Of a DNA stretch of 64,000 nt, positions 32,938 to 40,679 are shown piece by piece. This DNA comes from UBA5239 sp040391785 (GTDB lineage: Bacteria; Verrucomicrobiota; Lentisphaeria; Victivallales; Victivallaceae), in the NCBI GenBank assembly GCA_040391785.1, contig JBEBXH010000006.1:60401-124400 (forward strand), written 5' to 3'. Within the stretch, counting starts at the first letter, position 1, and each line of letters begins with the position of its first letter. Position numbers and translations under genes: made by a program. The notes beneath the pieces were generated by a model. It had not been told where the DNA came from. It saw nothing but the letters and a program-made list of their open reading frames with translations, and searched no databases.

Positions 32938-34322
32938 GTGAAATCGGCGGCGGCGTCCTGCAATGAGCCCGGATATATGGCGCCGCCGCCGAGGCTGAAC
33001 CAGCCGCAGAAGTTGTGACAGCGCAGGATGGAAATCAACTCTTTGATTTCGCCGTTGCCGCGGGCCAGGCGGGTCGGCTGCCCGGCCCAGGTACTGTCGC
33101 AAATATCGAGCTGACCGATGGTTTTGATGAAGCGCCCGAGGCGGTAGGACTGCAGAAATGGCATTTCGCCGGCCATGACGAATCCGGCCGGGTTGAAGCA
33201 GGCGCGCCCCTGGACTTCCTGCAGCAGGCGCGCCGTGGTTTTCGCTCCGTGATTGTAGTTGAAATACGCGATTTCCAGCCCCGCGCCCTCGGCAAACGCC
33301 CCCGTCGGCAGCAGCAGACGGCTGATCCCGGCGGCATCCGCCAGTTCGACCAGCTTGGCCGGGGCCTCCGGCATGCACGGTACCCGCAGACCGCTGATTC
33401 CAATGCCGGCGGCCTTGAACTCATCGACCGCAGCTTTCAGCTTTTCCGGACCGGCAAACGCACATGCCTTGCCCTGCAGATAATCGAGCTCGACGTATTT
33501 GATGCCGGCCGCCTGCAGGTTCTCGATGATCTCCGGCACGTAACGCCCGGCCAGGCGCGCTGACGCCGTCAGTTTAAATGTTTCTTTGCTCATGCGGCGG
33601 GCGAAAATCGCCGCGCGCTGCCGCACGCAATCCGCGCACGCCGGGTTGTCGCACAGCACAAACGCCGGATCCTTGCGCCCGAGCGCCAGCGCGATATCAA
33701 AAAGATCCTGCGACTTGATCAGGCGCACTTCGGCATGGCCGATGCTTCCGGTTTTCAGCGTCCCGGATTCACGGAAATAACGCTCCAAGCCGATAAAATC
33801 GCGGTGCGGACCGGGATAATATTTCCAACTTTTTTCAACGATCTCGCCGGAGGGCGTGGCAAAGGTCGCCGTCGTGTCGGAGAGATACGGCAATTCGAGC
33901 AGCGCCTCCACCGAATGCAGCGTGGTATTGCGGTCCTGGTCGACGCCGAGCAGGCAGATGTAGCCGCCCAGCTCCGCCAGCCGCGTATAAGGCGTAGCGG
34001 CGCCGTGCACGGACTCCGCCTGCCAGTGGTCGCGGCAAAGCTCCGCCGCCGCCGCGCCGAGCGCCGCCACCGTGCCTTTCGGGCAGGGGCTGATTACCGC
34101 TCCGGGGCGTTTTTTCACGGTATCGGTCAGGATGCCGAGCGCTCCGAATACCGGTACCACCAGCGTGCCGCTCGCGCCGAGTACTTCCAGGAACGCGTCC
34201 ACCACGGCGTCGGGACCGCCCTCGACATGCCCCAGGCTGACCAGCGAACTGTGCAGCAACACCGCGTCGCCCTCTTTCAATCCGAGCTTACGCAAGCCCG
34301 ATACGATTTCAGTTTTATTCAT
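32916..34322 (-). CDS. AAC(3)-like acetyltransferase fused to a TIM-barrel (sugar isomerase-like) domain
   Basis: 468 aa starting at MNKTEIVSGLRKLGL behind SD AAAGGAGAAAG. Residues 1-245 match the AAC(3)/YokD acetyl-CoA family: DAVLLHSSLVSLGHVEGG, GTLVVPVFGA, SVHGAATPYTRLAELGG with the conserved His, and TTLHSVEALLELPY. After a Cys-containing linker (CDNPACADC) comes a second domain of about 220 residues with FKLTASARLAGRYVPEIIENLQ, IKYVELDYLQG, GISGLRVPCMPEA and TIGQLDICDSTWAG, resembling xylose-isomerase-like TIM barrels. Distant AAC(3) relatives act on sugars and antibiotics other than aminoglycosides, so resistance is not implied. It is followed by a DUF4091 gene in convergent order and preceded in its operon by a cyclase. 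Confidence 0.72.
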   Translation of the reverse strand: MNKTEIVSGLRKLGLKEGDAVLLHSSLVSLGHVEGGPDAVVDAFLEVLGASGTLVVPVFGALGILTDTVKKRPGAVISPCPKGTVAALGAAAAELCRDHWQAESVHGAATPYTRLAELGGYICLLGVDQDRNTTLHSVEALLELPYLSDTTATFATPSGEIVEKSWKYYPGPHRDFIGLERYFRESGTLKTGSIGHAEVRLIKSQDLFDIALALGRKDPAFVLCDNPACADCVRQRAAIFARRMSKETFKLTASARLAGRYVPEIIENLQAAGIKYVELDYLQGKACAFAGPEKLKAAVDEFKAAGIGISGLRVPCMPEAPAKLVELADAAGISRLLLPTGAFAEGAGLEIAYFNYNHGAKTTARLLQEVQGRACFNPAGFVMAGEMPFLQSYRLGRFIKTIGQLDICDSTWAGQPTRLARGNGEIKELISILRCHNFCGWFSLGGGAIYPGSLQDAAADFTHLLDNM

Positions 34323-34335
34323 AAATCTTTCTCCT

Positions 34336-34953
34336 TTAATATTCTGCAATCATTCGGCATGGCAGCTGTGTCACGTTTTTGATCCGTGCGAAAAGCACCG
34401 TCAGTTCCACCTGCGGCGGCAACCCCCACAGATTGACCGGCTCGCAAATCGTGGATATGCCATGCTCAAAAAGCCGAAGGAACACTCCCTCCAGCGCCTT
34501 GCTCTCGTAAATATCCGACACCAGCAGTTTGCAGCCGGAAGCGATGATCCACTCCACCGCACTTGCATCCAGATACACGCTGCGCGAGTCGATATCCTGC
34601 GTATTGACCGGGCCGAGCGCGTTGATGATCAGCGTTTCGGTCCGCGGCACTCCGCCGAAGGCTTTTTCGAGCTCGGCGGCGGTGACTGCGCCGCTGCCTT
34701 CGGCGCGCTCGAGGTGAATTACCGAGGCCGGCACACGATACAGCCGCCCGAGCGGGAAATTGTCGGCGCTCTCGCCGTTTTCGGTCTCCTTGATGTGCCC
34801 GGGAAAATCGATGTATGTCCCCTGCATGGAATCATGATTGAACTCGTAAACCACTCCGGTATAACGGGTGTTGGCGGATTGCAGCGTAATCTCCTGACGC
34901 AGCACCTGTGCGGTCTCCGGAGAAAATTCCAACGTTAAATCGACAACAGGCAT
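34336..34953 (-). CDS. Cyclase-family (kynurenine-formamidase-like) metal hydrolase
   Basis: 205 aa starting at MPVVDLTLEFS with SD CCAGGAG. The cyclase/formamidase metal motif appears as HDSMQGTYIDFPGH, compared with HxGTHxDxPxH in typical members; a Tyr stands where the second His is usual, so metal binding may be altered. Other conserved parts are TETLIINALGP, YLDASAVEWIIASGCKLLVSDI and CEPVNLWGLPP. Family members open amide or lactone rings. It is transcribed with the AAC(3)-like fusion gene 13 nt downstream from a recognisable promoter (34989-35016). Substrate unknown. Confidence 0.78.
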   Translation of the reverse strand: MPVVDLTLEFSPETAQVLRQEITLQSANTRYTGVVYEFNHDSMQGTYIDFPGHIKETENGESADNFPLGRLYRVPASVIHLERAEGSGAVTAAELEKAFGGVPRTETLIINALGPVNTQDIDSRSVYLDASAVEWIIASGCKLLVSDIYESKALEGVFLRLFEHGISTICEPVNLWGLPPQVELTVLFARIKNVTQLPCRMIAEY

Positions 34954-34988
34954 GGCTCGTGCTCCTGGGTTGTTTCCGGTTTTCAGAT

Positions 34989-35016
34989 AATATAGAGCCC
35001 GTTTGCCCTGCATCAA
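34989..35016 (-). promoter_or_regulatory. Sigma-70-type promoter of the cyclase/AAC(3)-like operon
   Basis: On the minus strand TTGATG (complement of 35011-35016) and TATATT (complement of 34989-34994) are spaced by 16 nt, about 36 nt upstream of the cyclase start. Confidence 0.55.
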
Positions 35017-35064
35017 TGTGTGAGCAAGACAAAATTCGGCCTTTAATGATACGGCAGCGCACTA

Positions 35065-36324
35065 TTAATCGTGGCGGGCGAGGTGGGTCTGCAGGGTTTT
35101 CAGCAGCCGGCGGTGGCGGCCGTCCGGGAAATTGAAGCGCTCGCAGGTGGATTTGATCAGCTGCACGGCGTGGGCGAGCGGATCGCTGGCGAGGTCGGCG
35201 GCCGAGCGCTCCAGGCGCACGGTGATTTCAGGGATACGGCAGACGAAAATGTCGTCGTCGGATTTGTCTTTTTCGCGCAGGATGACATTTTCCACCCGGT
35301 TAATCACCAGTTTGATCTGGATGAGCTCCTCGGCATAGCCCAGGTCGTTGTAGAACCCCGCCAGAAACTGGGTGGCTTCGGCGATGAAGCGGATCAGCAT
35401 GGAATAAGAAATGCTGTTGTTCTCCAGCGGATAGAAGCTGATAAAATGGAACAACCCGGATTGGAAAGCCTGCCACTGCCGGGTACGGTTTTCGGTAATT
35501 GAGCGCAGCGAAACGTTGGTACTGTAGGCGGTGGCAATGTCCTTTTCGGTGATGAAACTGGAGTCGAGATAAACCTCGAACGCATCGTTGACGCTGCGGC
35601 GCAGCTCCGAAAGACTGTATTTGCCGCTGATATACTCCGTGGGCGCCGCGCTCAGCTCGATGCTGAAAGAGTGCTCCGGAATATTTTTCTTGCGCGTGCT
35701 GAAAAACGCCATCGAGTGCCCGCGTTCCTCGGCGAAACGGCTCTGTGCCTGCTCCTCCGTGGGATTGTGGTTGCCCTCGTAAAGAATGCCGCGGATCATG
35801 CGCCCGAGCAGTTCGCGCTGATTGCGCAGCGCCCGCTGGATCAGACCCTGAATTTCGCTGGCGCGGTAAGCGGGCCGGCTGGCGGCGTCGGCAGTGCGGA
35901 TGTAAAAAACCCCCTGCAGCAGCTCCTGGTCACAGCCGGAACTGCATACATGGGGGATCGTCTGAAAGCGCCGGATGACAAAAACCACATAATTTTTTCC
36001 GCCCACCGAGGGACGCTCGAGGGTGAAATCGATCTGCGGATCGGCGTAGCGGTTGATGAAATTGCCGACGCTGGTCGGGTCGAACGATTTGGCCTGTTCC
36101 TTGGTCAAACCGGTGAAGAGCGCGGGCTGCCCGGAGGCATCTTCGCCCACGCCCACCACCACGAAACCGCCTTTGGTATTGGCCATGGCCAGGCAGTGAC
36201 GGGCGAACTTGGCTTTGCCGCTCCTGGGGAGCTTGCTCCAGTCCTGGGCGGCTTTGTAGTCAAGCGTATCGGACTCGATGCCCCGCTTGATGATTTCGCT
36301 CCAGTCGTGTTCTTTGCCCGGCAC
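35065..36324 (-). CDS. Schlafen-type AlbA_2 domain protein
   Basis: 419 aa. The GTG at 36324 is favoured because GGAGG lies 7 nt upstream, while a TTG 6 nt further up is too close to it. Residues about 12-150 form an AlbA_2/Schlafen domain: SDTLDYKAAQDWSKLP, FARHCLAMANTKGGFVVVGVGED, FINRYADPQIDF and GVFYIRTADAASRPAYRASEI. The C-terminal 260 residues are of unknown fold without an ATPase motif. AlbA_2 proteins bind nucleic acid and some relatives cut tRNA, and they often act in regulation or phage defence. It is 13 nt downstream of the AhpD-like gene and probably co-transcribed. The substrate and partner are not visible. Confidence 0.78.
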   Translation of the reverse strand: MPGKEHDWSEIIKRGIESDTLDYKAAQDWSKLPRSGKAKFARHCLAMANTKGGFVVVGVGEDASGQPALFTGLTKEQAKSFDPTSVGNFINRYADPQIDFTLERPSVGGKNYVVFVIRRFQTIPHVCSSGCDQELLQGVFYIRTADAASRPAYRASEIQGLIQRALRNQRELLGRMIRGILYEGNHNPTEEQAQSRFAEERGHSMAFFSTRKKNIPEHSFSIELSAAPTEYISGKYSLSELRRSVNDAFEVYLDSSFITEKDIATAYSTNVSLRSITENRTRQWQAFQSGLFHFISFYPLENNSISYSMLIRFIAEATQFLAGFYNDLGYAEELIQIKLVINRVENVILREKDKSDDDIFVCRIPEITVRLERSAADLASDPLAHAVQLIKSTCERFNFPDGRHRRLLKTLQTHLARHD

Positions 36325-36337
36325 GGTCAAACCTCCG

Positions 36338-36715
36338 TTACTTGGCCTTCAGGTCGAGCTTGAGGCCGGCGGCTTTGTTGAAGTTGTTATAGAGGCTCAT
36401 CATGGCGGCCACTTCGATGGCGGCGGTGATTTCCTCGTCGGTCACGCCGGCGCCCTTGGCCATGGCGCTGTGGGCCGCTACGCAATAGTCGCAGCCGTTA
36501 ACCGCGCTGACCGCGATGGCGATGAGTTCCTTGGTCTTGGGGTCAAGGCCCTTGCCGGCCGATTCGCTGATCGCGAGTGCGTCCTGCAGAAAAGCACCGT
36601 TGCGGCCCATGGCCTGGAAAACTTCGGGGATGAAACCGAATTTCTTTTCGATGCCGCTCTGGATTTCCGCCGCTTTCTTGTCGCCGTCTTTCTTGTACAG
36701 TTTGATGTTAGCCAT
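36338..36715 (-). CDS. AhpD/carboxymuconolactone-decarboxylase-like protein
   Basis: 125 aa. KFGFIPEVFQAMGRN and LDPKTKELIAIAVSAVNGCDYCVAAHSAMAKGAG hold the CxxC plus His signature (CDYCVAAH) of AhpD-like peroxidatic or disulphide-relay proteins. Most of these detoxify peroxides or act with thioredoxin-like partners. A strong SD (AGAGGAGAAAG) and an upstream TTGACA with TATTGT or TATAAT suggest separate, efficient transcription in the 68 nt upstream of the start. It precedes the Schlafen-type gene; whether oxidative stress and that protein are linked is unknown. Confidence 0.85.
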   Translation of the reverse strand: MANIKLYKKDGDKKAAEIQSGIEKKFGFIPEVFQAMGRNGAFLQDALAISESAGKGLDPKTKELIAIAVSAVNGCDYCVAAHSAMAKGAGVTDEEITAAIEVAAMMSLYNNFNKAAGLKLDLKAK

Positions 36716-36803
36716 AATTCTTTCTCCTCTTTATGGGTTGATATTATACAATACCGCCAGACAGTGACTTGTCAAATGAAAAATACTTTACCGGAAGTTT
36801 TCT

Positions 36804-36907
36804 TTAACCACGAATGACACGAATAAACACAAATAATCATAGACGGCCGGTCCGGCCGTCTATGGAATTCTGTCTTTTTCGTGAATATTCGTGCTATTCG
36901 TGGTTAA
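36804..36907. repeat. Nested inverted element: CACGAAT 9-bp arrays flanking a 27-bp palindrome
   Basis: The left arm (from TTAACCACGAATGACACGAAT at 36804) is matched on the other strand by the right arm ending TATTCGTGGTTAA at 36907, each made of units containing CACGAAT or ATTCGTG about 9 bp apart. The centre is the almost perfect palindrome at 36838-36864. It fills the gap between the AhpD and RecJ genes. Confidence 0.7.
36838..36864. terminator. 27-bp GC-rich palindrome, possible terminator or stem
   Basis: Arms CATAGACGGCCGG and CCGGCCGTCTATG are perfect 13-bp complements around a single T. A stem of this strength is terminator-like in shape, although a U-tract follows only loosely on the plus strand (CTGTCTTTTT at 36871). 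Located downstream of recJ on its strand and upstream of the AhpD-like gene. Confidence 0.5.
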
Positions 36908-36913
36908 GGAGAA

Positions 36914-38629
36914 TCAGTCCATGGCGGTGAAGTCGATGATCTGCAGCTGCGGCTTTTTCGTCTGATAATAATCATTGATTTGCGGCGTGCACAGGATATC
37001 GAGGGAACCGCATTGGAACTCAATGGGTTTGTGGTTGAACGCGATGAAATCGATGCTGCAGCCGCGGGAGCTCTGCAGTACGCCGCGCGTGTGGCGGTCG
37101 CCGATCGGCATGGTCTTGACCACCTGCAAGTTGGAAATGCGGCACAACGGCTTCGGGTTGCTGTGCCCGAACGGCGCCAGCTGCGGCAGCAGGTCGAAAA
37201 ATTTCGGGGTCAGGTCCTCGAGGTCGATTTCGCCGTCGTATTCGGTGACTTCGAGAAGGTCGTCGGGGTTCATGACCTCGCGGACATGGACCTCCAGCGC
37301 GTCGGTGAACGGAGCGATTTTTTCGGAAAGCAGCCCGATTCCCACCGCCATCGGATGGCCGCCGTAGCGTTCCAGCAGCGGTGAAACCTTGCCGAGGATG
37401 TCGATCAGGTTCAGCGTGCCGACGCTGCGGCCGGAGCCGTAGGCGTGTTCGTTCTGAATGGTCAGCACGATGGCCGGGCGGTTGTAGTCGCGGGCCAGGC
37501 GCGAGGCCACGATCCCGATTACGCCCTGGTGCCATTCGCGTCCCGCCACCAGCAGCGAATAACGCTCCGCCAGATCCGGTTTCTGCTCGATTTGCTCTTT
37601 GGCTTCCTGGAAGATTTCCTGTTCCTTCTCCTGCCGGATCAAATTGTATTTTTCCAGCACCGAGGCGAAACGGTAGGCGTCGACAATATTTTCGGACTCA
37701 AGGAGTTGCAGCGCGATCCCGGCGTCGCCCACGCGCCCGGCGGCGTTGATGCGCGGCGCGAGCTTGAAGGTAATGTCGGACGGGGTCAGCTCGCCCTGGA
37801 GCTTGGAGGTTTCGATCAGCGCCCGGATGCCCGGACGGAACTGTTTGCGCAAAACTTCGATGCCGTATTTGACCATGATGCGGTTTTCGCCGAGCAGCGG
37901 CACGATGTCAGCCACGGTACCCAGCGCCACATAGTCGAGCACTTCGTCGAGACGGGTCGAGAAGCCGCCGAGGTTGTGCTCGCGCCCGTACTTTATAAAC
38001 GCGTGCGAGAGCTTGAAGGCGATCCCGGCGCCGGACAGGACCTGCAGGTCCTCGAGTTCCGGCTGGACCTTCGGATTGATGATGACATAGGCGTTCGGCA
38101 GTTCTTCGGCGGTTTCATGATGGTCGGTGATGATGGTGTCGATGCCCATCTTGTTGGCTTCCTCCACCGCGTCGTTGCTGGTAATGCCGCAGTCCACGGT
38201 CACCAGTACCTTGAAATCCTTGTCGTGCGCGGCGAAAGCCTTGCGCAGGGAATCGGGGGTGAAACCGTAACCATCGTCGAAGCGGTGCGGGATGAACGAA
38301 TAAACGTCCGCGCCGTTCTTTCTCAGGATCAGCGACAATAACGCGGTAGCGGTGATACCGTCCGTATCATAATCCCCGTGAATCAATATCGGTTCACGGT
38401 TACGTATCGCGTTCCATAAACGATCTGCCGCCTTGTCAATACCGGGAAACCGGTAGGGGTCGCTTAAGCTGGCCAATTTAGGGTTGAGAAAATCGTTGAT
38501 CCCGTCCTCTTTGATGCGCCGGGCCACCAGAAACTGGGCCGTAGGCTTCGGCAAAGAGAATTTTTTGATCAGGTTTTCAACCTCGTTTTCCAGATTTTGA
38601 CAGGCACTTCTCCATTTCTTAATACCCAT
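36914..38629 (-). CDS. recJ: Single-stranded-DNA-specific exonuclease RecJ
   Basis: 571 aa, the usual RecJ length. DHH-phosphoesterase motifs are present: PILIHGDYDTDGITATALL (motif I, near residue 85), VLVTVDCGITSNDAV, IDTIITDHHETAEELP (DHH near 166) and DYVALGTVADIVPL. The DHHA1 part has SGRSVGTLNLIDIL and RYGGHPMAVGIGL. The C-terminal OB-fold region is FGHSNPKPLCRISNLQV. RecJ degrades 5' ends of single-stranded DNA in RecF-type recombination and mismatch repair. It is a single gene flanked by palindromic spacers on both sides; a modest SD (AAAGAGATG) precedes the ATG. Confidence 0.95.
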   Translation of the reverse strand: MGIKKWRSACQNLENEVENLIKKFSLPKPTAQFLVARRIKEDGINDFLNPKLASLSDPYRFPGIDKAADRLWNAIRNREPILIHGDYDTDGITATALLSLILRKNGADVYSFIPHRFDDGYGFTPDSLRKAFAAHDKDFKVLVTVDCGITSNDAVEEANKMGIDTIITDHHETAEELPNAYVIINPKVQPELEDLQVLSGAGIAFKLSHAFIKYGREHNLGGFSTRLDEVLDYVALGTVADIVPLLGENRIMVKYGIEVLRKQFRPGIRALIETSKLQGELTPSDITFKLAPRINAAGRVGDAGIALQLLESENIVDAYRFASVLEKYNLIRQEKEQEIFQEAKEQIEQKPDLAERYSLLVAGREWHQGVIGIVASRLARDYNRPAIVLTIQNEHAYGSGRSVGTLNLIDILGKVSPLLERYGGHPMAVGIGLLSEKIAPFTDALEVHVREVMNPDDLLEVTEYDGEIDLEDLTPKFFDLLPQLAPFGHSNPKPLCRISNLQVVKTMPIGDRHTRGVLQSSRGCSIDFIAFNHKPIEFQCGSLDILCTPQINDYYQTKKPQLQIIDFTAMD

Positions 38630-38824
38630 TTACATCTCTTTAATTGTTAACATTTCGTTATTAAATTAGCGTCCCTTAACAATAAAACAATGGCGGAAAT
38701 GGAAAAATCTGTAAAAAAGGATGCAATCGAACCCATTGGAGTCCGTGTAAGTCCGTGAATTTTTTCGCGCGGAACTGGCATAATCGGCTGAGTGATGGTA
38801 TATTCCATTATTTGAAAAGGATGA
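38630..38824. other. Intergenic region between divergent recJ and Nudix genes
   Basis: 195 nt. AT-rich next to recJ, then two copies of GTCCGTG exactly 10 bp apart (38741 and 38751), then a T6 run and GCGCGG. A TATATT at about 38802 may be part of the Nudix promoter. No gene is seen. Confidence 0.5.
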
Positions 38825-39325
38825 ATGATGGCCGAACTGTTTGATATCTATGACGAAGCCGGAAATTGTGTGGGGCTGGCGCCGCGCAGCGAGTGCCACG
38901 GCAACCCCGCGCTGATTCACCGCGCCGTACGGATCATGATCCGCCACTCCGACGGGCGGTTCCTGCTGCAGAAGCGTTCGATGAAAAAAGATATCCAGCC
39001 GGGCAAATGGGATGCCGCCGTGGGCGGTCATCTCGATCCCGGCGAGGACTATCTGGCGGCGGCGCGGCGCGAACTGGGCGAGGAGCTCGGAGTGACGGCC
39101 CCGTTGGCATTGACGTTTCTTTTCGACATTCAGGTGCGCAGCGACTTCGAATCGGAGGACGTGCAGACTTATGAAGCGGTCTACGAGGGACCGTTTGTCC
39201 TGCAGGAGTCGGAAGTGGACGAGGTCCGCTTCTGGACCATGGACGAGATGATGGAACTGGACAGCCGGGGCGAAGTGACGCGCCTCCTGAGCCGTGAACT
39301 GAAACTGCTTCGGGATATGGTCTGA
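38825..39325 (+). CDS. Nudix hydrolase (IDI/YfcD-like)
   Basis: 166 aa (ATG at 38825 or 38828, SD AAAAGG). The N-terminus LFDIYDEAGNCVGLAPRSECH is typical of the YfcD/isopentenyl-diphosphate-isomerase-like branch. The Nudix box is complete: GGHLDPGEDYLAAARRELGE with Glu-Glu-Leu following. These enzymes hydrolyse nucleoside diphosphate derivatives or isomerise IPP; the isomerase Cys is not obvious, so hydrolase is preferred. Its stop codon overlaps the ABC permease start by one base (TGATG at 39323-39327), an odd coupling of a cytosolic hydrolase with a transporter subunit. Confidence 0.85.
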   Translation: MMAELFDIYDEAGNCVGLAPRSECHGNPALIHRAVRIMIRHSDGRFLLQKRSMKKDIQPGKWDAAVGGHLDPGEDYLAAARRELGEELGVTAPLALTFLFDIQVRSDFESEDVQTYEAVYEGPFVLQESEVDEVRFWTMDEMMELDSRGEVTRLLSRELKLLRDMV

Positions 39326-40494
39326 TGGAAGAAGTTTTGTCGCTGCGGCAGGCAGCATGGAAAAAATACAAATGCGATCCGCTGGCGGTGGCCGGCCTGG
39401 TCGGTGTGGTTTTCATGATCCTGCTGGCGGTGCTGGCGCCGCTGATTTCCAACCAGCGCCCGCTGCTGATGTTTGTGGAGGGCGAGGGGTGGAGCATGCC
39501 GTTTGCCCGCGCGCTGTTCGCTCCGGACAGTGCGGAAGTGGTGGTGGAGAGCGTATTCAATTACTTTCTTTTGTGGCTGCCGTTCGGCCTGATCGCCTGG
39601 TTTGCGCGGCGGCGCTTCCCGAAATTCACGCGGATAATGTTGATCGCGGTCTCGGTGGGACTGCTGGTGCCGTTTGTAATGATCAAGTCCAGGCTCGACA
39701 AGACGGATTACCTGGCTATGCGCGGCGAGGCGGGGCGAACGATGATTTTCGCGCCGAACCCGTATGGGCCGTTTGAGCAGAAAGCCGGGGTCAACGAGAA
39801 GCCGAACGCGCGGCACTGGATGGGGTCGGACAATATCGGGCGGGATATTACGGCGCGGATGCTTTACGGGGCGCGGGTGTCGCTGGCGGTGGGGCTGGCG
39901 GCTACGGCGATTTCGCTGGTCATCGGTACGACGGTGGGGATCTGTTCCGGTTATTTCGGGGGGAAATTCGATTTGCTGGTTATGCGTATTGTGGAGATTG
40001 TGATCTGTTTCCCGGCATTTCTGCTGCTGCTGATTCTGATGTCGATGCTGCGCGATTACGGATTCCAGCAGTCGATCCTGGTGGTGATCGCGGTGATCGG
40101 GTTCACGGACTGGATCGGCTTCTGCCGGCTGGTACGCGGCGAGGCGCTCAAGGTGCGGGCATTGCCGTATATCGCCAGCTGCGAAGTGGCGGGCATGCCG
40201 GTCTGGCGGCTGATGATGTTTCACCTGCTGCCGAATGTGTCGGGGCCGATTCTGATCTGCTTCACCTTCGGCATCGTGGGGGCGATCCTGGCGGAAAGCG
40301 GACTGAGCTTCCTCGGATTCGGGGTGCAGGCGCCCACGGCCAGCTGGGGCGGACTGCTGCGGCTGGCGCTGGAGGACCCGTTTCATTACTGGCAGATGAC
40401 GCTGTTTCCCGGGCTGGCGCTGTTTCTGATCGTTTGCGCCTTCAATTTTACCGGAGAGGGATTGCGGAAGATTTTCGACCCCAAGAAAGGTTGA
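39325..40494 (+). CDS. ABC transporter permease, DppC/OppC/YejE type
   Basis: 389 aa. After an N-terminal helix (VVFMILLAVLAPLISNQRP) there is an enlarged extracytoplasmic segment of more than 100 residues with two extra hydrophobic stretches. The core permease follows: HWMGSDNIGRDITARMLYGARVSL, which introduces the inner-membrane helices, and the ABC-coupling EAA loop EVAGMPVWRLMMFHLLPN. The end FLGFGVQAPTASWGGLL is a DppC hallmark. Peptide or nickel importers need a second permease, ATPases and a binding protein; none is in the window, so it is either a leftover of a split locus or works with distant genes. The start overlaps the Nudix stop. Confidence 0.88.
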   Translation: MEEVLSLRQAAWKKYKCDPLAVAGLVGVVFMILLAVLAPLISNQRPLLMFVEGEGWSMPFARALFAPDSAEVVVESVFNYFLLWLPFGLIAWFARRRFPKFTRIMLIAVSVGLLVPFVMIKSRLDKTDYLAMRGEAGRTMIFAPNPYGPFEQKAGVNEKPNARHWMGSDNIGRDITARMLYGARVSLAVGLAATAISLVIGTTVGICSGYFGGKFDLLVMRIVEIVICFPAFLLLLILMSMLRDYGFQQSILVVIAVIGFTDWIGFCRLVRGEALKVRALPYIASCEVAGMPVWRLMMFHLLPNVSGPILICFTFGIVGAILAESGLSFLGFGVQAPTASWGGLLRLALEDPFHYWQMTLFPGLALFLIVCAFNFTGEGLRKIFDPKKG

Positions 40495-40679
40495 AAGTCC
40501 GACTACAATGAGTTATATTACTTAAATTAAGAAAGAAAAAAGAAGAAAGAAGAAAAATAAACCCGCCACCGGGTGCTACCCGGACGTGGTCCAGCGCGCG
40601 GATGGCGCTGGTCGCCTGTAAGGCGAAACGGATGTAAGCCGTGCAGCGGCGCTATTCGAAATAATTATCAAAGGAATCT
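40495..40679 (+). other. Spacer with purine tract and run of hairpins (structured RNA or repeat candidate)
   Basis: A 33-nt almost pure purine run (40530-40562) is followed by three perfect hairpins: CCGGGT-gct-ACCCGG (40569-40583), CCAGCGC/GCGCTGG (40591-40611) and CGCCT-gta-AGGCG (40613-40625), plus a weaker CGG/CCG pair. The run ends 30 nt before the FtsQ-like start, whose SD (AAAGGAA) remains outside. No known riboswitch core was recognised. Confidence 0.5.

Noticed and set aside
32916..34322. Aminoglycoside resistance gene
   Set aside because: Only the N-terminal fold is AAC(3)-like; the fusion and context argue for another substrate.
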